From assembly GCA_946478645.1 (NCBI GenBank), contig CAMLCW010000282.1:1-6685 (forward strand): 6,685 nt of DNA, written 5' to 3'. How positions within the stretch are numbered: position 1 is the first letter of the stretch; each line of letters opens with the position of its first letter. Positions 1 through 4,900 of this stretch are shown in pieces. Made by a program: the position numbers and the translations under genes. Under the pieces are notes generated by a model, which was given only the letters and a program-made list of their open reading frames with translations, made no database searches and was not told the origin of the DNA. The stretch is from an uncultured Variovorax sp. (GTDB taxonomy: Bacteria; Pseudomonadota; Gammaproteobacteria; Burkholderiales; Burkholderiaceae).

Positions 1-488
1 ACGCCCTTGGGCAGGCCGGTGGAGCCCGAGGTGTAGATCACGTAGACGCCGTCGTCCGGGCCGGCGTCCTGCGCGCTGGGCGCGAGCGGCGCGGCGGATT
101 CCTGCTGCCAGGCGTCGTCGCGGTCGAACTCGAACACCGGCGCGCCCGAACCGCGCGGTGCCATGGGCAGGTCCGACGTGGTCAACAGCAGGCAGAGCCC
201 GGCGTCCTGCGCATAGTGGTCGAGCCGTGCCTGCGGGAACGCCGGATCGAGCGGCACATAGGCGGCACCGGCCTTGAGCACGGCCACCACGGCAAGCACC
301 ATCTCGAGGCTGCGCTCCACGCACAGGCCGACGCGCTGGCCGCGGCCGACGCCGCGTGCACGCAGCGCCCGGGCCAGCCGGTTCGACTGCGCATCGAGCT
401 CGGCATAGCTGCACACGCGCGCACCGTCTCGCACGGCCGGGCTCTGCGGCTGCAGCGGCACGCGTGCGAGGAAGCCGGCCAGTGCATG
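1..488 (-). other. NRPS adenylation (A) domain, N-terminal part only
   Basis: Residues about 475-636 of the NRPS fragment, the first third or so of an amino acid-activating domain. A1 (SYAEL), A2 (LKAGAAYVPLDP) and the phosphate-binding A3 loop (YTSGSTGLPKG) are intact. The window stops right after A3, so the A4-A5 pocket residues that set amino acid choice are absent and no substrate can be named. Confidence 0.93.
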
Positions 489-1910
489 CGGTGGAAGGCC
501 CAGTTCGACGGGCGAGGGTTGCAGCGCGAGCAGCGCCTGCGTCGCCTCGGGCGACAGCACATCGAGCCGGCCCACGGCTTCGGCGGGATTGCGCACGGCC
601 GAGCGCAGCAGGCACTCGTACATGTCGAGCCAGCGCGCGATGCTGGCGTCGTCGAACAGGTCGGCGTTGTACTGCGCCTCGACCATCAGCCCGCCGTCGA
701 GTGGGCGCAGGTTCAGGAACAACTCGAAGTTCTCGTAGCGGCGTGGAATGGTGTCCTGCACCACCTCCAGGTCCTGGAACGCCTGGGCGCCGCCCGCCAC
801 GTCGGGGTCGACGTTGAAGGCCACGCTCACCAGCGGCAGCCGGCTCGCATCGCGCTGCAGCGAGAGCTTGCCGAGCAGCGCGCCATAGGTGAGCGCCTGG
901 TGGTCGAAGGCGTCGAGCAAGGTGGTGCTGCAGTCGCCCATGAGCGCATCGAAGCGCAGCTGCCCGTGCGCGGCGATGCGCAGCGGCAGCAGGTTGACGC
1001 AGTGGCCCACCAGGCCGGGCATGTCGCGCGCCACCTGGCCCGAGGCCGGGATGCCGATCACGAGGTCGTCCTGCGCGGTGAGGCGGTGCAGCGTGGCCGC
1101 GAAGCCGCCGAGCAGGCCCGCGAACAGGCTTGCGCCGGCCTTGGCGCTCATCGAGCGCACGCCCGCGACCAGCTTGCGGTCGAGCAGGCGCTCGGCGCGG
1201 CGCGAGGCGAAGGTGCGCGTGGCCGGGCGCGGGCGATCGACCGGCAGTTCGAGCACCGGCAGCGTGCTGCCCGAGAAGCGCTCGAGCCAGTAGTCCACGT
1301 GCGCCTGCATGTCGGGGTGCGCGGCCTCGGCGGCCTCGCGCGCTGCGAACTCGGCGAAGCTCGGCGCCGGCTTGAGCGGCAGGCCCTTGCCGGTCTGCTC
1401 GGCATAGAGCTGGCCGAGCTGCTCGGCGATGACCATCCACGACCAGCCGTCGCAGACGACGTGGTGGGCCGACATGACGAGCTCGTGCTCGGTCTCGCCG
1501 AGGCGGTACAGCGCGGCGCGGAACAGCGGACCCTGCTCGAGCACGAAAGGCGTGCACACGGCTTCCTCGTGCGCGGCGCGCAGTGCCTCGGCCCGCTCCC
1601 CGGGCGCCAGGCCGGCGAGGTCGTGCCGCGTGAGCCGGGTCTCGCCGCGCTGGCCCACAAGCATGCAGCTGCCGTCGGGCGAGATCGTGGCGCGCAGCGA
1701 GGGGTGGCGCTCGACGAGACGCTCGATGGCACGGGCCATGGCGTCGCCGTCGAGCGTGCCGGCAAGGCGCAGCAGCACCGACTCGTTGTAGGCGAGCGAG
1801 GCTTCGGTGCTCATGGTGGCACCGAGCCAGACCTCGCGCTGCGATTCCGTGGTGGGAATCACCGATTCGACGAAGCCGCTGGCGGCGGTGGGGCGGAGAA
1901 CGGCATTCAT
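1..1910 (-). CDS. Non-ribosomal peptide synthetase, condensation domain plus start of adenylation domain, 3'-partial
   Basis: Translated by hand from ATG at 1910, the frame stays open without a stop through 636 codons to the window edge. It begins MNAVLRPTAA. A condensation domain (about residues 15-452) has the HHxxxDG active site at 149-155. An adenylation domain follows from about 475, with core motifs A1 (SYAEL, around 502), A2 (LKAGAAYVPLDP, 545-556) and A3 (YTSGSTGLPKG, 626-636), where the window ends. The protein would condense the PKS-derived beta-amino acyl chain with the amino acid activated by its own A domain. The start is supported by the ATGA overlap with the PKS stop and by GGAAAGG seven bases upstream. 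Motifs A4-A10, a carrier domain and anything later lie outside, so substrate and full length are unknown. The C-A order directly after a PKS-AMT module mirrors McyE and MycA/ItuA, where these domains are on one chain. Confidence 0.95.
   Translation of the reverse strand, partial: MNAVLRPTAASGFVESVIPTTESQREVWLGATMSTEASLAYNESVLLRLAGTLDGDAMARAIERLVERHPSLRATISPDGSCMLVGQRGETRLTRHDLAGLAPGERAEALRAAHEEAVCTPFVLEQGPLFRAALYRLGETEHELVMSAHHVVCDGWSWMVIAEQLGQLYAEQTGKGLPLKPAPSFAEFAAREAAEAAHPDMQAHVDYWLERFSGSTLPVLELPVDRPRPATRTFASRRAERLLDRKLVAGVRSMSAKAGASLFAGLLGGFAATLHRLTAQDDLVIGIPASGQVARDMPGLVGHCVNLLPLRIAAHGQLRFDALMGDCSTTLLDAFDHQALTYGALLGKLSLQRDASRLPLVSVAFNVDPDVAGGAQAFQDLEVVQDTIPRRYENFELFLNLRPLDGGLMVEAQYNADLFDDASIARWLDMYECLLRSAVRNPAEAVGRLDVLSPEATQALLALQPSPVELGLPPHALAGFLARVPLQPQSPAVRDGARVCSYAELDAQSNRLARALRARGVGRGQRVGLCVERSLEMVLAVVAVLKAGAAYVPLDPAFPQARLDHYAQDAGLCLLLTTSDLPMAPRGSGAPVFEFDRDDAWQQESAAPLAPSAQDAGPDDGVYVIYTSGSTGLPKG
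555..1868 (-). other. NRPS condensation (C) domain following a PKS module
   Basis: Residues about 15-452. It forms the amide between the upstream beta-amino acyl thioester and the downstream aminoacyl-PCP. Motifs are a variant C1 (TTESQREVWLGA, 20-31), C2 around RHPSLR (68-73), active-site C3 HHVVCDGWS (149-157) with catalytic H150 and structural D154, YW (207-208) for C4, VIGIPASG (284-291) for C5 and GHCVNLLPLR around N306 for C6. The intact HHxxxDG indicates an active condensing enzyme rather than an epimerase. The C1 region with AYNES shortly after it looks like C domains that accept ketide-derived donors (hybrid type); that subtype is inferred by eye. Confidence 0.92.
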
Positions 1911-1924
1911 GCTGCGGCCTTTCC
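1907..1924 (-). promoter_or_regulatory. Ribosome binding site and ATGA stop/start overlap coupling PKS and NRPS genes
   Basis: On the minus strand GGAAAGG (1924-1918) lies seven bases before the ATG at 1910-1908, inside the last codons of the PKS gene. The PKS stop TGA (1909-1907) shares bases with that ATG, giving the overlap ATGA. This pattern is typical of translational coupling in operons. It fixes the NRPS start and supports co-expression of the two subunits in matched amounts. Confidence 0.85.
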
Positions 1925-4900
1925 ATGGAGGAGGGAACTGGTGCCTGCGCCGGCAGCGGCATCGGGCACATACCAGAAGGGCTGGCCGTCGACGTCGCGG
2001 GCCAGGATGGAACCGTCGTCGTCCTGCGGCTTGCGGTAGTCGAAGCCCGTCACGACGCTCGCGCGGCGCGGCAGGAAGCCGGACTCCTGCATCTCGGCCA
2101 CCGACTCCTTGAAGGCGCGCTGGATCAGCGCGATGTCCTCGGCGCTGTGCGCGGTGGTGAGGAAGCAGGGGAAGTTGTCGAGGATGTGCACGCCGCGGCT
2201 GCGCATCATGGCGAACAGCAGGTCCTGCAGCGGATGCTCCTCGAGCCAGCTCACGCGCCAGAGCGACGCAAAGTGCCGCAGCGCGATCGGCGCGCCCACC
2301 TCGGCGCACCAGGCGGTGAGCTCGTCGGCCATGGCCGCGGTGTTGGTGGTCAGTGCCGATTGCAGCGCAGGTCCGCGCTCCTTCAGGTGCAGCAGCGCGG
2401 CCTTCGAGGCGGCGAGCGCGAGCGGATGCCGCACGAAGGTGCCGGCGAAGTAGGTCACGCCCACGCCGGGGATCGAGTCGTCGCCGTACTGCCAGGCGCC
2501 GCCGTCGAGCGCATCCATGAAGCTGCGCTTGCCCGCGATCACGCCCACCGGCATGCCGCCGCCGATGACCTTGCCGTAGGTCGCGAGGTCGGCGCGCACG
2601 CCGAACAGCTGCTGCGCGCCGCCCAGGCCGACGCGAAAGCCGGTGATGACCTCGTCGAAGATCAGGCAGGCGCCGTGCTGCTCGGTGATCGCGCGCACCT
2701 GCTGCAGGAACTCGCGCGGCTGGTAGTCGGGCCGGCGGCTCTGCACGGGCTCGACCAGCACCGCGGCCAGGTCGTCGGCGTTGTCGCGGATGAAGGCCAG
2801 TGCCTCGTCGCTGCCGTAGTCGAGCACGCGCACGTCGCCGAACATGCCGCTCATCACGCCGGGCGCGGCCGACAGGCCCTTGTGGCCCTTGCCGGCGCGC
2901 ACCAGCACTTCGTCGAAGGTGCCGTGGTAGGAGCCGGTGAACACCGCCACGGTGCTGCGCCCGGTGACGGTGCGCGCGATGCGCAGTGCGGCCATCACGG
3001 CCTCGGAGCCGGTGTTGCAGAGCGCGGCGCGGTCGTTGCCCGTGAGCTCGCAGATCAGCGCCGTGACCTCGGCCGCGAGCGGATGCTGGGGCCCGATCTC
3101 GAAACCGGCGTCGAGCTGGCGGCGCACCGCCTCGAGCACGAACTCGGGCTGCCAGCCGAACATGTTCATGCCGAAGCCGTTGAGCGCGTCGACGTATTCG
3201 TTGCCGTCGATGTCCCAGAGCCTGGAGCCCTTGGAGCGCTCGATCACGATCTGGTAGGTGATCTCTTTGGTGATCGGGCGGAAACCGTTGACCACGCGCG
3301 GATCGGCCATGTGGGCGCGGTGGGTTTCGGTGAAGGCCTTGCTCTTCTGGGTGCGCGCCACGTAGCGCCGCACGAAGGCTGCGAGCCGCGCCTTCTGGCG
3401 GCCGCTGGGCTCGGCGGTGCGTTGCGTGTGGATGCGCGCGATGGCGCCGAAGGCCTTGGTGACGTCGTAGCGCTGCGCTTCCTTGGCGGGCGCGGGCGCG
3501 GCTTCTTCGGCGGCGGCCGGGGTGGCCGCTTGCGCTGCGTGGACCGGCGCGGCGTCGGCCACGGTCACGGCCGCGGCCGCGGCCGGTGCCGTCGGCAGCG
3601 CGCCCGCGCCCGACAGCAGCGCGAGCTGCTGGCGCATCAGTTCCATCTGCTGCGCGACGAGTTGCGCGATCGGGGTGCCGGCCGCGAGCGCGATCGCCGG
3701 GTCCGCCGGCAGGGCCGGCTGCAGGGGCGCGGCGAGCGCCGGGGCTGCGGCCGGGGCCGGGGCGGCGGCAGCCGCCACGGGCACGGCGTCGGCCGGCATG
3801 CTCTGGCGCAGAAACGCCGAGAGCGCGTCGAAGCTGCGGTAGTTCTCCATGAGCTGGCGAAAGCTCACGCCGACCTTGAAGTGCTTCTTGATCTGCGTCG
3901 CGACCTGGGTCAGCGTCAGCGAGTCGAGGCCGAGTTCGCCGAACGCGGCATGGCCTTCGGCCTGGGCCATGTCGACGCCCGAGATGTCTTCGAACAGCGT
4001 GCGCAGGCGCGCATCGATGGATGCGGCGGGCGCCTGCGAGGGCGCTGGGGCAGGGATGGTGGGTGGCGGGGGCGCAGCAGAAGCGGTCACGTTCGGCTCC
4101 AGGAGGAAGAGGGGTGGGGTGGAGGAAGCGGGGGCGGAGGAGGTCGCAGCGGAGGCAGCGAGCGCAGGCTGTTCTGCTGTCGGCGCGGCCACCGCACTCG
4201 CTGCGGTGGCTGCGATGTCGACCCAGAAGCGCTTGCGCTCGAAGGGGTAGGTCGGCAGGCGCACGCGCTGTGCGCCGGCGCGCACGGCGAGCCGCGACAG
4301 CTCGAGCTCGGTGCCGCAGGTCCAGAGCCGGGCCAGCGCGAGCCGCAGCGTGCGGCACTCGTCGGCGGGCTCGCCCTGCAGCAGCGAGACCGCATCGCGC
4401 GCGCCGTGCTGGCGCACCAGCGTGGCGAGCGTGTTGCGCGGTCCGACCTCGATGAAGAGCGGCCGCACCGCGTCGGCCATGGCGTTCTCCACCGCGGGCG
4501 AGAACTGCACGGTGCCGCGCAGGTGGCGCGCCCAGTAGGCGGGGCTGGTGGCCTCGGCGTCGTCGAGGCGGCGGCCGGTGAGCGTCGAGTAGATCGGCAG
4601 CGTGGGCGCCTGCAGCGCCACCTCGCGCACCAGCGCCTCGAAGGGTTCGACGGCGGCGTCCATCATCGACGAATGGAAGGCGTGCGAGGTCTGCAGCAGG
4701 CGGCTGGCGATGTCTTCTTCCTGCAGCGAGCGGCGCAGCGTCTCGATGGCGTCGGAAGGCCCGGCCACGACGCAGGCCGTGGGTGCATTGACCGCCGCGA
4801 GCGAGAGCGCGGGGCCGAGCCGGCCCGCGAGTTCGGCTGCGCCCAGGCGCACCGAAAGCATCGCGCCCGCCGGTTGCGCCTGCATCAGCGCGCCGCGCTT

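Noticed and set aside
1148..1765. A minus-strand frame of 205 codons (and another at 182-562) overlapping the NRPS gene
   Set aside because: These are out-of-frame readings of the condensation and adenylation domains, Arg/Ser/Pro-rich and without motifs. The true frame runs from 1910 to the window edge.
1907..1910. Frameshift joining the PKS and NRPS into one protein
   Set aside because: The ATGA overlap with a well-placed Shine-Dalgarno sequence and an ATG start is normal operon structure. Nothing else suggests a sequencing or mutational frameshift, though resequencing would settle it.
216..2039. A long plus-strand open frame (607 codons) opposite the NRPS gene and the end of the PKS gene
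   Set aside because: It lies antisense to a well-supported C-A frame with conserved motifs, its translation is rich in Arg, Ala, His and Gln with no recognisable domain, and G+C-rich genes routinely leave such open antisense frames.
3473..3802. A second ACP or a degenerate domain between ACP and AMT
   Set aside because: No GxDS site or helical carrier pattern occurs in this stretch. It is Ala/Pro-rich linker with one short amphipathic helix.
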